50,571 nt of DNA from an uncultured Acidobacteriota bacterium (GTDB lineage Bacteria > Acidobacteriota > Thermoanaerobaculia > UBA5066). Of the stretch, positions 1-9,096 are shown in pieces. The translations under genes and the position numbers were made by a program. The notes beneath the pieces were generated by a model that was given only the letters and a program-made list of their open reading frames with translations, searched no databases and was not told where the DNA came from. The DNA is taken from assembly GCA_903845115.1 (NCBI GenBank), contig CAIMWE010000121.1:1-50571 (forward strand). Reading direction: 5' to 3'. Position 1 is the stretch's first letter; every line of letters starts with the position of its first letter.

Positions 1-2014
1 CCTGGAGAGCCGCCGCGTACTTGAACGAGTGGCCCGGCACGACGCGGTCGTCGTGGTCCCCGGTCGTCACCAGGACCGCCGGATAGGCGGCTCCCTTCCG
101 GATGTTGTGGAGCGGCGAGTAGGCCTCCAGCCACTTCGCCTCCACGGGATCGTCCGACGACCCGTACTCCGGCACCCACGCCCAGCCGATGGTGAACTTG
201 TGGTAGCGGAGCATGTCCAGCACGCCGACGGAGACCACCGCGGCCCCGAAGAGCTCGGGCCGCTGGTTCACCACGGCCCCCGCCAGGAGGCCGCCGTTGG
301 AGCCACCCTGGACCGCGAGCCGGCCCGGCGAGGTGTACCCCTTCGCGACGAGCCACTCGGCGGCGGCGACGAAATCGTCGAAGGCGTTCTGCTTCCGTTC
401 GCGCATCCCCGCCCGGTGCCACTCCTCTCCGTACTCGGAGCCGCCCCTCACGCACGCCTGGGCGTAGACGGCCCCGCGCTCCACCCAGACGAGGTTCGGC
501 ACGGAGAAGGACGGCGTCAGGGCGACGTTGAACCCGCCGTAGCCGTACAGGAGGAGCGGGTGGCTCCCGTCGAGAACCAGCCCTTTCCGGTGGACGAGGA
601 AGAGCGGCACCTTCGTCCCGTCCCGGCTCGGGACGAAGACCTGCGTCGTCTCGAACCGCGGCCCGTCGAACGCGACCTTCGGGCGGTGGAACGGCTCGCT
701 GCGGCCCGTCTCGAAGTCGTACCGGAACACCTCGGGCGGAGTCGTGAACGACGTGAAGGCGTAGAACGCGTCCCGGTCCGAGCGGTGCCCCGCGAAGCCG
801 GTCAGCGAGCCGGGGCCGGGCAGCTCGACCTCCTTCTCGAAGGACCCGTCGAGGGCGAAGAGGCGGACCCGGTGGGTGGCATCCCTCATCACCTTCACGA
901 TTAGGCGGCCCGCCACCAGCGAGGCCGACTCGATTGGAAGGTCGGATTCCGGGACGAGGGTCCGGACGGCGGGCTCTTCCCGCGCGGCCAGCCCGAGGTC
1001 GACGGAGACGATCTTCCCGTGGGGGGCGCCGCGGTCGGTCCGGAGGAAGAGGACGGGGCCGTCGTTCCCGAGGAACTCGTAGAGGGCGTCGAAGGAATCG
1101 AGGAGCCGGACGATCCTGGAGCCGGCCGTCCCGAGGTCCTGGTAATAGAGCCGGTTCCGGCGGTCGGTTCCGCTCCAGACGTGGATCACGAGGTAGCGGC
1201 CGTCCTCGCTGACGATCGGCTCGAATCCGAGGTCGGGAGCGTCCGGGCGCTCGTAGACGAGCCTGTCCTCGGCCTGCCCGGTCCCCGTCCGGTGGAAGTA
1301 GAGCTTCTGATTCCGGTTGACCGCCGCCCGCTCCCGTCCGCCGGGGGGCTCGGCGTACCGCGAGTAGTAGAAGCCGGTTCCGTCCGGAACCCAGGCCACC
1401 CGCGAGAACTTCACCCAGCGGATCCGGTCCGGGAGGTCCTGGCCGCTGACCGCGTCCCGGACGTGCCACTCGCACCAGTCGGAGCCGCCGTCGGTGGTCG
1501 AGTACGCCAGCTTCAGCCCGTCGCGGGAGACGGCCCAGGCGCCCATCGCCACCGTCCCGTCCGGCGACAGCGCGTTCGGGTCGAGGAGGAGGCGGACGGG
1601 AGCTCCCGGGCCGTCCACGACGTAGAGACGGGGCTGGTTGGAGAGCCCGTCGGTCTTCGTGTAGAAGAGCCGCCCCCCCTCCCGGACCGGGGGGGAGACC
1701 CGGTCGAAGTCCCACGCCTCGCCAAGACGCCTCCGGATCTGGGCCCGCTCGGGGACCCGCGAGAGGAATCGCTCGGTCAGCCGGTCCTCCTCCGCGATCC
1801 ACTTCCGGGTGGCCGGAGCGTCCAGCTCCTCCAGGGGCCGGAACGGGTCGGCGACCTTCGTCCCGTGGTAATCGTCCACCTGCGCGGACCGGGGGGCCTT
1901 CGGGTATCGGAGACGGAGCTTCCCGGCGGCCTCCGCCGAGGCTGCCGCAGCCGTGACCGAGGCGGTCAGGAACATGGCGAGCGGGAGCGGACAGACCAGC
2001 ATCGCGGAGGCCAT
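1..2014 (-). CDS. Prolyl oligopeptidase, S9A family (3' end outside window)
   Basis: About 671 residues are visible; the C-terminus runs off the left edge. The start ATG at 2014 gives a short hydrophobic, alanine-rich leader (a further in-frame ATG lies at 1975), so the enzyme is probably exported. After the leader comes the beta-propeller region of S9A peptidases and then the alpha/beta-hydrolase domain. The nucleophile motif G-G-S-N-G-G has its serine at about residue 572, and the acid motif G-D-H-D-D-R-V-V-P is visible near residue 650. The catalytic histidine would lie just beyond the edge, so its presence cannot be checked. Members of this family cleave short peptides after proline. The gene is divergent from lysC with only 36 bp between starts, so the two promoters must overlap. 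The family call is firm; the physiological substrate is unknown. Confidence 0.93.
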   Translation of the reverse strand, partial: MASAMLVCPLPLAMFLTASVTAAAASAEAAGKLRLRYPKAPRSAQVDDYHGTKVADPFRPLEELDAPATRKWIAEEDRLTERFLSRVPERAQIRRRLGEAWDFDRVSPPVREGGRLFYTKTDGLSNQPRLYVVDGPGAPVRLLLDPNALSPDGTVAMGAWAVSRDGLKLAYSTTDGGSDWCEWHVRDAVSGQDLPDRIRWVKFSRVAWVPDGTGFYYSRYAEPPGGRERAAVNRNQKLYFHRTGTGQAEDRLVYERPDAPDLGFEPIVSEDGRYLVIHVWSGTDRRNRLYYQDLGTAGSRIVRLLDSFDALYEFLGNDGPVLFLRTDRGAPHGKIVSVDLGLAAREEPAVRTLVPESDLPIESASLVAGRLIVKVMRDATHRVRLFALDGSFEKEVELPGPGSLTGFAGHRSDRDAFYAFTSFTTPPEVFRYDFETGRSEPFHRPKVAFDGPRFETTQVFVPSRDGTKVPLFLVHRKGLVLDGSHPLLLYGYGGFNVALTPSFSVPNLVWVERGAVYAQACVRGGSEYGEEWHRAGMRERKQNAFDDFVAAAEWLVAKGYTSPGRLAVQGGSNGGLLAGAVVNQRPELFGAAVVSVGVLDMLRYHKFTIGWAWVPEYGSSDDPVEAKWLEAYSPLHNIRKGAAYPAVLVTTGDHDDRVVPGHSFKYAAALQ

Positions 2015-2050
2015 GCGCGGCGATGGTACCCCGCGATACCATCCCGCCTC

Positions 2051-3448
2051 ATGTCGAAGCCCATTTCGGTCCACAAATTCGGCGGGACGTCCCTCGGGTC
2101 GGCCGAGAGGATCGTCAGCGCCGCCCGTCTCCTCCAGAAAGCCGCGGCTCGCGGCCCGGTCGTCGCCGTGGCGTCGGCGATGGGGGGCGTCACGGACGTC
2201 CTCCTGCAGGCCGCCCGCGACGCCGAGCGGGGCCGCCTCGCCCCGGCCCGGACAGCGGTCGAAGCGATCCGTCAGCGCCACCTGGAGGCGGCCCAGGGGA
2301 TCTCCGAGGCGACGGGCAAGGCGGTCGAGTTCGACGGGAAGCTCCTCGCGGAGCTGACGACCGCGCTCGCGGGCATCTCGATGCTCCGGGAGCGGACGCC
2401 GCGGATCACGGACCTGGTCTCCTCCTTCGGGGAGCGGCTCTCCGCCCCGCTGGTCTCGGCGGCCCTGTCGGCCCTCGGCGTCCCCTCCCGGCCCGTCGAC
2501 GCGCGGACGATGATCGTCACGGACGACCGGCACGGCGCCGCCCAGTGCGACCGGAAGAAGAGCGACCCGAGGATCCGGCGGGCGCTCCAGCCCCTCACGG
2601 CGAAGGGCGTCCTTCCGGTGGTGACCGGCTTCGTCGGGCGGAGCCCTTCGGGCGAGACGACGACCCTGGGGCGGTCCGGCTCCGACACCACGGCAGCTCT
2701 CCTCGGCGCCGCCCTTCACGCGTCGGAAGTCGTCATCTGGACCGACGTGGACGGCGTCCTGTCGGCCGACCCCAGGATCGTGCCGAACGCCCATCTCCTC
2801 CGCCGCCTCTCGTATCGGGAGGCGGCCGAGATGACCTACTTCGGCGCGAAGGTCCTCCACTTCCCGGCGGTCCTTCCCGCCATCGCCGCCGGCGTCCCCC
2901 TGGTCATCCGCAACTCGTTCGCGCCGAAGGGCCCCGGGACGACGATCTCCGCCAAGGGAAACCCCGGCCGAGGCATCCGGGCGGTGACGGCGATCTCGGG
3001 GATGTGCCTGATCTCGCTGGACGGGGGCGGGATGGCGGGAATTCCCGGCATCGCGGCGCGCGTGTTCGGCACGACGGCGCGCATCGGCGTGTCGGTCGTC
3101 ATGTTCTCTCAGGCCTCCTCGGAGCAGAACATCGCGCTCCTCATCCCGGAGGCCGACCGCGCCCGGACCGTCGCCGCGCTCGACCAGGAGTTCCGGTACG
3201 AGCGGCTGACCGGCGCCATGGACGGCGTCAAGGCCCGCGTCCCGATCGCGATCGTCGCGGCGGTCGGGGACGGGATGCGAGGGACGAAGGGGGTCGCGGC
3301 CACGGTGTTCGACGCGGTGGCCCGCGCGGGCGTGAACGTCGAGGTGATCGCGCAGGGGTCGTCGGAGTGCAACATCTCGTTCGCGGTCGACGAGGGCGAC
3401 CGGGCCGCCGCCGTCCGGGCTCTCCACGAGACGCTGGCGGCCGAATGA
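2051..3448 (+). CDS. lysC: Aspartate kinase
   Basis: A 465-residue aspartokinase catalysing ATP-dependent phosphorylation of aspartate, the first step towards lysine, threonine and methionine. The N-terminal amino-acid kinase motif K-F-G-G-T-S lies at residues 9-14, and V-I-W-T-D-V-D-G-V-L, typical of the aspartate/ATP site, is present mid-protein. The C-terminal third carries the paired ACT-type regulatory region (two V-x-V-E/S-V-I-x-Q-x-S-S-E-like repeats, the second reading N-V-E-V-I-A-Q-G-S-S-E), so allosteric feedback by threonine or lysine is expected. The ATG at 2051 directly precedes the conserved N-terminus; the frame is open upstream but out of homology. The stop overlaps the thrB start by 4 bp (ATGA), implying translational coupling. 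It is a monofunctional kinase: there is no homoserine dehydrogenase domain, and no hom gene lies in the window. Confidence 0.96.
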   Translation: MSKPISVHKFGGTSLGSAERIVSAARLLQKAAARGPVVAVASAMGGVTDVLLQAARDAERGRLAPARTAVEAIRQRHLEAAQGISEATGKAVEFDGKLLAELTTALAGISMLRERTPRITDLVSSFGERLSAPLVSAALSALGVPSRPVDARTMIVTDDRHGAAQCDRKKSDPRIRRALQPLTAKGVLPVVTGFVGRSPSGETTTLGRSGSDTTAALLGAALHASEVVIWTDVDGVLSADPRIVPNAHLLRRLSYREAAEMTYFGAKVLHFPAVLPAIAAGVPLVIRNSFAPKGPGTTISAKGNPGRGIRAVTAISGMCLISLDGGGMAGIPGIAARVFGTTARIGVSVVMFSQASSEQNIALLIPEADRARTVAALDQEFRYERLTGAMDGVKARVPIAIVAAVGDGMRGTKGVAATVFDAVARAGVNVEVIAQGSSECNISFAVDEGDRAAAVRALHETLAAE

Positions 3449-4413
3449 CCGCCCCCCCCAGCTCGGTCCGGGTCTACGCCCCCGCCTCGGTCGCCAACTT
3501 CGGCGTCGGCTTCGACATCCTGGGCGCCGCCCTCGACGGGGCCGGGGACGTCGTCGTGGCCCGGCGTTCCCGGCGCCGCGGCGTCCGCGTCCTCTCGATC
3601 CAGGGGGACGACGGCCGGCTTCCCCTCGACCCCGGGGAGAACACTGCCTCGGTCGCGGCCCTCGGGGTCCTGGAGATGGCCCGCGCAGGAGGCTCCCCCG
3701 TGGCGGGGATCGACCTCGAGATCGTGAAGGGCCTTCCCCTCGAGAGCGGGATGGGCTCCTCCGCCGCGTCGGCCGCTGCGGGCGGCTTCGCCGCCGCCCT
3801 CCTGCTCGGGATCCGGGATCGCCGGAAGATCCTCCGGCACGTCCTGCGGGGAGAGAACGCCGCGGACGGCTCGTGGCACGGCGACAACGTCTTCTCTTCC
3901 CTCCTCGGCGGCCTGGTCCTCGTCCCGGCCTCGGACCCGGAGAAGCCGCTCCGGCCCGTCTCGCTCCCCTTTCCGGAGCGGCTCCGCCTCGTCCTCGTCC
4001 ACCCCGAGCTCTCGCTGAAGACGTCGGAGTCGCGCAAGGTCCTTCCGAAGGAGATCCCCCTCGCGACGCACGTCAGGCAGGCGGCTGCCCTCGCGTCGCT
4101 CGTCGCCGCCCTCGCCGCCGGCGACCTCGAGGGAGCCGGGCGCGCCGTCGACTCGGACTCCGTCGTGGAGCCCGCCCGCGCCCCCCTCATCCCGGGCCAC
4201 CGCGCCGTCACGCGGGCCATGCGAAAGGCGGGTGCGTTCGGCTGCGCCATCGCCGGGGCCGGCCCGTCGCTCCTCGCCCTCTCCGAGGACGGGCCCGGGG
4301 CCTCCTCCATCGCGAGAGCCGCCGTGGCCGCCTGGAAGGCCGAGGGGATCCGCTCCACCGCCTCGGTCCACCGCATCGATTCCCTGGGAGCGCGCGAGAT
4401 CCCGGTCTCGTAG
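3445..4413 (+). CDS. thrB: Homoserine kinase
   Basis: A 322-residue GHMP-family kinase that phosphorylates L-homoserine to O-phosphohomoserine, the substrate of the next gene. The N-terminus has the family pattern Y-A-P-A-S-V-A-N-F-G-V-G-F-D. The glycine/serine-rich ATP-binding motif P-L-E-S-G-M-G-S-S-A-A-S-A lies at about residues 98-110, and the C-terminal GHMP motif G-A-F-G-C-A-I-A-G-A-G-P-S is also clear. Length is normal for ThrB. The start at 3445 overlaps the lysC stop (ATGA), and thrC follows after 12 bp, so lysC-thrB-thrC read as one transcription unit. Confidence 0.95.
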   Translation: MTAPPSSVRVYAPASVANFGVGFDILGAALDGAGDVVVARRSRRRGVRVLSIQGDDGRLPLDPGENTASVAALGVLEMARAGGSPVAGIDLEIVKGLPLESGMGSSAASAAAGGFAAALLLGIRDRRKILRHVLRGENAADGSWHGDNVFSSLLGGLVLVPASDPEKPLRPVSLPFPERLRLVLVHPELSLKTSESRKVLPKEIPLATHVRQAAALASLVAALAAGDLEGAGRAVDSDSVVEPARAPLIPGHRAVTRAMRKAGAFGCAIAGAGPSLLALSEDGPGASSIARAAVAAWKAEGIRSTASVHRIDSLGAREIPVS

Positions 4414-4425
4414 ACTCCGCTCGTC

Positions 4426-5724
4426 ATGGCTCCGACGACTTGCTTCCGCTGCGTCTCCTGCGCCGCCGCCTTCCCGATCGAGGAGGTCCGGACCGGGTGC
4501 ACGGCCTGCGGCTCCCTCCTCGACGTCGAGCACGACCTGGCCGCGTTCGGAAGGTCGGGAGACGACTGGCGCCGGCTCTTCGACCGCCGCCGGTCGGCCC
4601 TGCCGGGCCTGGCCACGCAGCCGTACGAGCTGAGCGGCGTCTGGCGCTACCGGGAGCACGTCCTCCCCTGCCTGCCCGAGGAGGAGATCGTCAGCAAGCC
4701 GGAGGGCAATACCCGCCTCTACCCGGGGCGCGCGCTCGGGGAGGAGATCGGGCTCTCCCGGATGTTCGTCAAGCACGAGGGGGAGAACCCGACCCTCTCG
4801 TTCAAGGACCGGGGAATGACCGTCGGGGTCTCGTGGGCGAGGCACCTCGGCATCCGCGACGTCGCCTGCGCCTCGACCGGCGACACCTCCGCCGCGCTCG
4901 CCGCCTACGCCGCCGAGGTCCCGGGGATGCGCGGGATCGTCCTCCTCCCGGACGAGAAGATCACGGGCGAGCAGCTGGCCCAGGCCCTTCACTACGGTGC
5001 CACGACGCTCGCGCTCTCAACCGATTTCGACGGTTGCATGAAGGTGGTCTCCGAGCTCTCCTCGGCCCACCCGCTCTACCTCCTGAATTCCAAGAACCCG
5101 GTCCGGATCGAGGGGCAGAAGACGATCGGGTGGGAGGCGATCCACGACCTCGGCTGGGAGGTCCCCGACTGGTTCGTCGTCCCGGTCGGGAACGCCGGGA
5201 ACATCTCGGCGATCGGGAAGGGGCTCCGCGAGTGGCTCTCGCTCGGCGTGATCGACAGGAAACCCCGCCTCGCCGGGATCCAGGCCGACGCCGCCGACCC
5301 GTTCTACCAGTCCTACCGGACCGGATTCACGAGGAAGATCACGCGGACGGCCGGCGAGACGGCCGCCTCGGCGATCCGGATCGGCGCCCCCGTCTCGCAT
5401 CCGAAGGCGGAACGGGAGATCAAGTTCTTCGACGGCGTGGTCGGGCGCGTCACCGAGGCCGAGCTGATGGCCGCCGCCGCCCTCGCGAACCGGCACGGAC
5501 TTGCCATCTGCCCGAACTCGGCGGTCGCCCTCGCCGGCGCGAAGAAGCTCCGGGACGAAGGGATCATCGGGAAGGACCAGCTCGTGGTCGTCGTCGCGAC
5601 GGCGCACGCCATCAAGTTCTCCTCCCCGGCCGCCGCCTTCCACGCGAGCGGCGCGGAGGGGGCGAACCCTCCCCGAAAGGTCGACGGAACGCTCGCGGCG
5701 GTCGAGCGGGCCCTCGGGCTGTAG
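4426..5724 (+). CDS. thrC: Threonine synthase with N-terminal zinc ribbon
   Basis: A 432-residue PLP enzyme converting O-phosphohomoserine to threonine. The N-terminus (cysteines 6, 9, 12, 25, 28) forms the small zinc-ribbon seen in many bacterial and archaeal ThrC proteins. The PLP lysine is K127 in N-P-T-L-S-F-K-D-R-G, and the phosphate-binding loop P-V-G-N-A-G-N-I-S is present further on. It closes the lysC-thrB-thrC operon, which together covers aspartate activation and the last two steps of threonine synthesis. A GC-rich hairpin starts at the stop codon. The assignment is secure. Confidence 0.96.
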   Translation: MAPTTCFRCVSCAAAFPIEEVRTGCTACGSLLDVEHDLAAFGRSGDDWRRLFDRRRSALPGLATQPYELSGVWRYREHVLPCLPEEEIVSKPEGNTRLYPGRALGEEIGLSRMFVKHEGENPTLSFKDRGMTVGVSWARHLGIRDVACASTGDTSAALAAYAAEVPGMRGIVLLPDEKITGEQLAQALHYGATTLALSTDFDGCMKVVSELSSAHPLYLLNSKNPVRIEGQKTIGWEAIHDLGWEVPDWFVVPVGNAGNISAIGKGLREWLSLGVIDRKPRLAGIQADAADPFYQSYRTGFTRKITRTAGETAASAIRIGAPVSHPKAEREIKFFDGVVGRVTEAELMAAAALANRHGLAICPNSAVALAGAKKLRDEGIIGKDQLVVVVATAHAIKFSSPAAAFHASGAEGANPPRKVDGTLAAVERALGL

Positions 5725-5742
5725 GCGCGGCTCGGCCGCGCC
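5724..5742 (+). terminator. Hairpin directly after thrC
   Basis: GGCGCGGC and GCCGCGCC form a perfect 8-bp stem around a TCG loop, beginning on the last base of the thrC stop codon. A second 12-bp palindrome, CAGCCCGGGCTG, follows at 5744-5755. Position suggests transcription termination or mRNA 3'-end protection, but there is no T-run after either stem, so an intrinsic terminator is not proven. Confidence 0.45.
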
Positions 5743-5763
5743 TCAGCCCGGGCTGCAGCAATT

Positions 5764-5855
5764 CAGGGGAACCCGATGCGCTTCGCGCCTCGCCGAGGGC
5801 GGCCACTTCTGATCAGGGGAACCCGGCGCCGCCGGTGTTCCCCTGCGGCGCGAAG
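5764..5855. repeat. Intergenic repeat unit with GGGGAAC hairpin and GGCGCGAAGCGCC element
   Basis: AGGGGAACCC occurs twice as a direct repeat (near 5766 and 5815). The second copy pairs with GTTCCCCT to make a stem of about 13 bp around a GCC loop with one bulged T, followed immediately by GCGGCGCGAAGCGCC. After the first copy comes GCTTCGCGCC, the reverse complement of the second module. The same two modules in the same order reappear at 11475-11540, so this looks like a genome-specific intergenic repeat family rather than a chance structure. Confidence 0.5.
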
Positions 5856-5902
5856 CGCCTACCCCTCCTGGTCGGGGCGGGGCGCGGCAACCTGAGCGAG
5901 CG

Positions 5903-6253
5903 TCACTTTTCTTCGGCCAGCAGCTCGGCGATTCCGGCGATGGCCTTCGCCCTCTCGCGGCACGAGTGCGCGGTGGTGTGCCACTCGACGTAGAGGATGA
6001 CCCCGGACTCTGGGAAGTCCGGTTCGGCCAGCCCTTCCTCCTCTTCGCCGGTCTCCTCGTCCTCGGTGACGCCGTAGTTCTCCCGGAGGGTCAGGGCGGC
6101 GTGTCCCGGGCAGAGTTCCGCGAAGTAGTAGCCGCCGGCCGACATGCTGGCATACCGGTCGAAGGAGACCCCGAGGAGCGACTCGATCTTCATCCGGACC
6201 TCCTCGACGTCCTCGGTAGGGAATCCGTAGAGTTCGACGAGTTCCTGCTCCAT
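5903..6253 (-). CDS. Small acidic protein of unknown function
   Basis: A protein of about 116 residues that I do not recognise. It is soluble-looking, with no signal peptide or membrane segment. It has an acidic stretch (E-D-E-E-T-G-E-E-E-E) in the middle, and a C-terminal part containing V-I-L-Y-V-E-W-H-T-T-A-H-S-C-R-E-R followed by an alanine-rich helix. The H-x-x-x-H-x-C cluster could bind a metal, but this is speculation. I chose the ATG at 6253; a GTG 24 bp further upstream (6277) is possible. It follows the FHA protein on the same strand with about 75 bp between them, so it may be the last gene of the iscS-FHA unit. Confidence 0.6.
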   Translation of the reverse strand: MEQELVELYGFPTEDVEEVRMKIESLLGVSFDRYASMSAGGYYFAELCPGHAALTLRENYGVTEDEETGEEEEGLAEPDFPESGVILYVEWHTTAHSCRERAKAIAGIAELLAEEK

Positions 6254-6328
6254 CCCCGCATTCTGCCAGCACGGCACCGGGACGGCGCCGGCATCTCTCC
6301 CGACTTCCTCTTCGTCTCTTTCCTACCC

Positions 6329-7093
6329 TCAGTCGTTCCGGGATCGGATGAACATCAGGGTCGAGGCGCCGACGTCGAACTCGCTCCGGCTCTCCAGCTG
6401 GAACTCCTGGATGCGCCTCTCGCCAACGTACGTCCCGTTCGTCGACCCGAGGTCGATCAGCGTCGCCTTCTCCTCCGACACCTCGATCGCCGCGTGCTGA
6501 CGGGAGCACTCGCTGTCCGAGAGGAGGATGTCCGCGTTGGCCCGGCCGATCACGACCCGCGGCTTGTCGACCTCGAAGATCTTCCCGGCGTCGGGACCGG
6601 CGATGCAGGCGAGCGACAGCCGCTCCCAGTCGGGCAGCTTGAGCCGCTTTCCCTCGGTCCCGGAGCTGGTCGCGGCCGGCGCCTGATGGACGCCCGTCCG
6701 GGTGATCGGGGACGGGACCGACGGGAAGGAAGGCGTCAAGGGCCGGCCAGGGGAGGACGGCCACGGGGCCGGCAGCGAAGGCTGGGAGGACGACGATCCG
6801 ATGAGAGACGGCCTGACGGGGGCGCCCGGGGGCGCGAAGGTCGCCGGACGCTTGCGGGCCCCCCCTCCCATGGCCGTCACGTCCAGGGAGAAATCGTCCG
6901 CCCGGAGCACCGGCGAGTTGAGCGGCCCGACTTCCTCGGCCCCCGCGTCCGGCGCGGCCGTCGTCAACAACGGGTTCGTGATCTCGAAGACCACCGGGCA
7001 CTTCGTGCATCGAATCCGCTTGACCGACGCGCTCCCGAATCTCTTCTCGTCGTAGTGGTACCGCGTCTGGCAGCTCGTGCACTGAATGATCAA
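6329..7093 (-). CDS. Zinc-ribbon and FHA domain protein
   Basis: A 254-residue cytoplasmic protein with three parts. Residues 1-40 carry C-T-S-C and C-T-K-C pairs around R-Y-H-Y-D-E, the MJ0042-type zinc ribbon common in delta-proteobacteria and Acidobacteria. Residues about 45-155 are a proline/serine-rich linker. Residues about 160-254 are a forkhead-associated domain with V-I-G-R, S-R-Q-H and G-S-T-N-G-T motifs, which binds phosphothreonine. FHA proteins usually partner with Ser/Thr kinases; a PEGA kinase is encoded at 43696-45756, though far away. It lies downstream of the cysteine desulfurase on the same strand. Domain calls are firm; the partner is unknown. Confidence 0.88.
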   Translation of the reverse strand: MIIQCTSCQTRYHYDEKRFGSASVKRIRCTKCPVVFEITNPLLTTAAPDAGAEEVGPLNSPVLRADDFSLDVTAMGGGARKRPATFAPPGAPVRPSLIGSSSSQPSLPAPWPSSPGRPLTPSFPSVPSPITRTGVHQAPAATSSGTEGKRLKLPDWERLSLACIAGPDAGKIFEVDKPRVVIGRANADILLSDSECSRQHAAIEVSEEKATLIDLGSTNGTYVGERRIQEFQLESRSEFDVGASTLMFIRSRND

Positions 7094-7153
7094 CGTTCTC
7101 TCCCGCGTCCGGACGCCATCGCCCGGAAATTAGACTCCGCCGGCTCGGTTCCA

Positions 7154-8329
7154 TCAAGGGGCACGTCGGACCTCGCCGCCTGTTTGCCTGGCGAGGCGGG
7201 GAACCGCCTCGAGCAGCCGGTCGACCTCCTCGTCCGTCGTCGTCCGGCCAAACGAGAAGCGGAGGGTCGCCCGGGCGTCGGCGGGAGCCAGGCCGAGCGC
7301 CAGGAGGACCCGGCTCGGCTTCGTCGTCCCGGCATGACAGGCCGAACCGGCCGAAACGGCGATCCCCTCGAGGTCCAGGGCGACGACCAGCGACTCGGCG
7401 TCGGCTTCCGGAATCAGGACCGAGGAGACCGTGGGGAGGCGCCCCGCGCCCGAAGCGTGGAACCGGACCCCCGGCAGCCGTGTCCGGAGCTCCCGCTCGA
7501 AGCGGTCCCGCAACGCGGCCAGCCGCTCCCCCTCGGCCGCGAGCCGTCCGGTCGCGACCCGGATCGCCGCGCCGAGCCCCACGATCGCGGGGACGTTCTC
7601 GGTTCCGCCCCGTCTCGCCTTCTCCTGCCCGCCGCCGGGTTGCAGGGGGAAAACGGCGACTCCGCGGCGGACGAACAGCGCTCCCGCCCCCTTGGGCCCG
7701 CCGAACTTGTGACCGGCCAGCGAGAGGAGATCGACTCCCAGGGCCATGGCGTCGACGGGGATCTTCCCGACCGCCTGGACGGCGTCGGTGTGGAAGACCA
7801 CCCCGGCCTCCTGTGCGCGCCGGCTCGCTTCTGGCAGCTCCTCGAAGAGAGCCCCCGTCTCGTTGTTCGCCAGGATGGCCGCGACGAGGGCCGTCTCCGG
7901 GCCGAGAAGGCCGCCCATCTCCGTTCCGGGCAGCCCGTCCCCGTTCACCGGGATCTGACGGACCGCAAACCCTTCGCGCCCGAGAGCCGCCACCGCCTCG
8001 TGCACGGCCGGGTGCTCGGCCGCGGTGCAGGCCACGACGGAACGGCGGGGGTCCGCTCCCCGGGCGGCCCCCGCACCGCCCCGGACCGCCAGGGCGTTCG
8101 ACTCGGTGCCTCCCGACGTGAAGACGATCTCGGCGGGCGAGGCGCCGATCGCCCGGGCGACCGACTCGCGCGCCTCCTCGACCGCCCGGCGCGCTTCCCG
8201 TCCCGGACGGTGGACCGACGAGGGGTTCGCCGCCAGCGACCGAAGCCACGGCAGCATCGCGTCCAGAGCCTCGGGGGCGAGGGGAGTCGTCGCGTGGTGA
8301 TCGGCGTAGAGAAGGGGAAGCTGGGACAT
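7154..8329 (-). CDS. Cysteine desulfurase, NifS/IscS family
   Basis: A 391-residue PLP enzyme of the class V aminotransferase fold that takes sulfur from cysteine to form an enzyme persulfide. The PLP lysine is K208 in L-A-G-H-K-F-G-G-P-K-G, the N-terminal signature is Y-A-D-H-H-A-T-T-P, and the persulfide cysteine is C331 in S-A-G-S-A-C-H-A-G. No scaffold (iscU), hscA or Rrf2 regulator is next to it, so it is a solo desulfurase; it could feed Fe-S assembly, tRNA thiolation or, since this genome uses selenocysteine, selenium delivery to SelD. That last role is inference only. Divergent from maf across a 143-bp gap. Confidence 0.93.
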   Translation of the reverse strand: MSQLPLLYADHHATTPLAPEALDAMLPWLRSLAANPSSVHRPGREARRAVEEARESVARAIGASPAEIVFTSGGTESNALAVRGGAGAARGADPRRSVVACTAAEHPAVHEAVAALGREGFAVRQIPVNGDGLPGTEMGGLLGPETALVAAILANNETGALFEELPEASRRAQEAGVVFHTDAVQAVGKIPVDAMALGVDLLSLAGHKFGGPKGAGALFVRRGVAVFPLQPGGGQEKARRGGTENVPAIVGLGAAIRVATGRLAAEGERLAALRDRFERELRTRLPGVRFHASGAGRLPTVSSVLIPEADAESLVVALDLEGIAVSAGSACHAGTTKPSRVLLALGLAPADARATLRFSFGRTTTDEEVDRLLEAVPRLARQTGGEVRRAP

Positions 8330-8472
8330 GAGACTCGCCCCGATTCTACGAGAACCTCACTTTCCTTTGTCCCGGGCCGGGCTCCGGGGACCCGGTCCAA
8401 TACCTGGTGCAAGATGGAGGTCAGGATGACCCCTTCCCGCCTCTCTGCCCGCACGATCAGCGGGGACTATCC

Positions 8473-9075
8473 GTGACGCTCCCCTCCGTCCTCCTGGCCT
8501 CGTCGTCGCCCCGCCGGCAGGAGTTCCTGCGCGCGCTCGGGATTCCTTTTCGATCCTTCGCCCCTGACGTCGACGAGTCGCTCCTGGGCGGCGAGGACCC
8601 CTTTGCGGCCGCGGAGCGCCTGGCCCGCTCCAAGGCCGCCTCCGCGGCTTCCTCCCGGGCCGCCACCTTCGAAGGGGAGACCCTGGTGATCGCGGCGGAC
8701 ACGCTGGTCGTCCTGGAGGGGCGGGCGCTCGGCAAGCCCGCAGACCGCGCCGACGCCCGGGGGATGCTCCGCGACCTCTCCGGCCGGCGTCACGAGGTCG
8801 TCACCGGGGTCGCCCTGGCCTACCGCGGCGTTCTCGTCTCCGGGCGGGACGTGACGGAGGTGGTCTTCGCCCCGCTGGACGACGCGACGATCGCGAGCTA
8901 TGTCGCGAGCGGGGAAGCCGACGACAAGGCGGGGGCGTACGCCCTCCAGGGGCTCGCCGGCTTCTTCGTCGACCGCATCGAGGGCTCTCCCTCGAATGTC
9001 GTCGGTCTCCCCGTCCGTCTCCTCTACACGCTGGCGGCGCGGCTCGGCGTCGACCTGCTCGTCCCCGGCCGCTGA
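8473..9075 (+). CDS. maf: Maf-family nucleoside triphosphate pyrophosphatase
   Basis: About 200 residues. The N-terminal L-L-A-S-S-S-P-R-R-Q-E signature and the later A-A-D-T-L-V-V-L-E-G, L-G-K-P and G-A-Y-A-L-Q-G motifs identify the Maf/YhdE family, which hydrolyses dTTP, UTP or modified nucleotides and helps prevent their incorporation. I chose GTG at 8473 because the conserved sequence starts two residues later; an in-frame ATG at 8407 would add 22 residues with no homology. The K-A-G-A-Y-A-L-Q-G form fits the dTTP/UTP branch, but substrate is not certain from sequence alone. Confidence 0.92.
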   Translation: MTLPSVLLASSSPRRQEFLRALGIPFRSFAPDVDESLLGGEDPFAAAERLARSKAASAASSRAATFEGETLVIAADTLVVLEGRALGKPADRADARGMLRDLSGRRHEVVTGVALAYRGVLVSGRDVTEVVFAPLDDATIASYVASGEADDKAGAYALQGLAGFFVDRIEGSPSNVVGLPVRLLYTLAARLGVDLLVPGR

Positions 9076-9096
9076 GCGCCCCGGCAGCCCGACCCG

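Noticed and set aside
2023-4413. Long plus-strand frame of nearly 800 codons spanning lysC and thrB
   Set aside because: It is an out-of-frame shadow of lysC in its first part; only its end, from 3445, is the real thrB.
8407-8472. N-terminal extension of Maf from ATG 8407
   Set aside because: The 22 added residues have no similarity to the family, and GTG 8473 sits directly at the conserved start.
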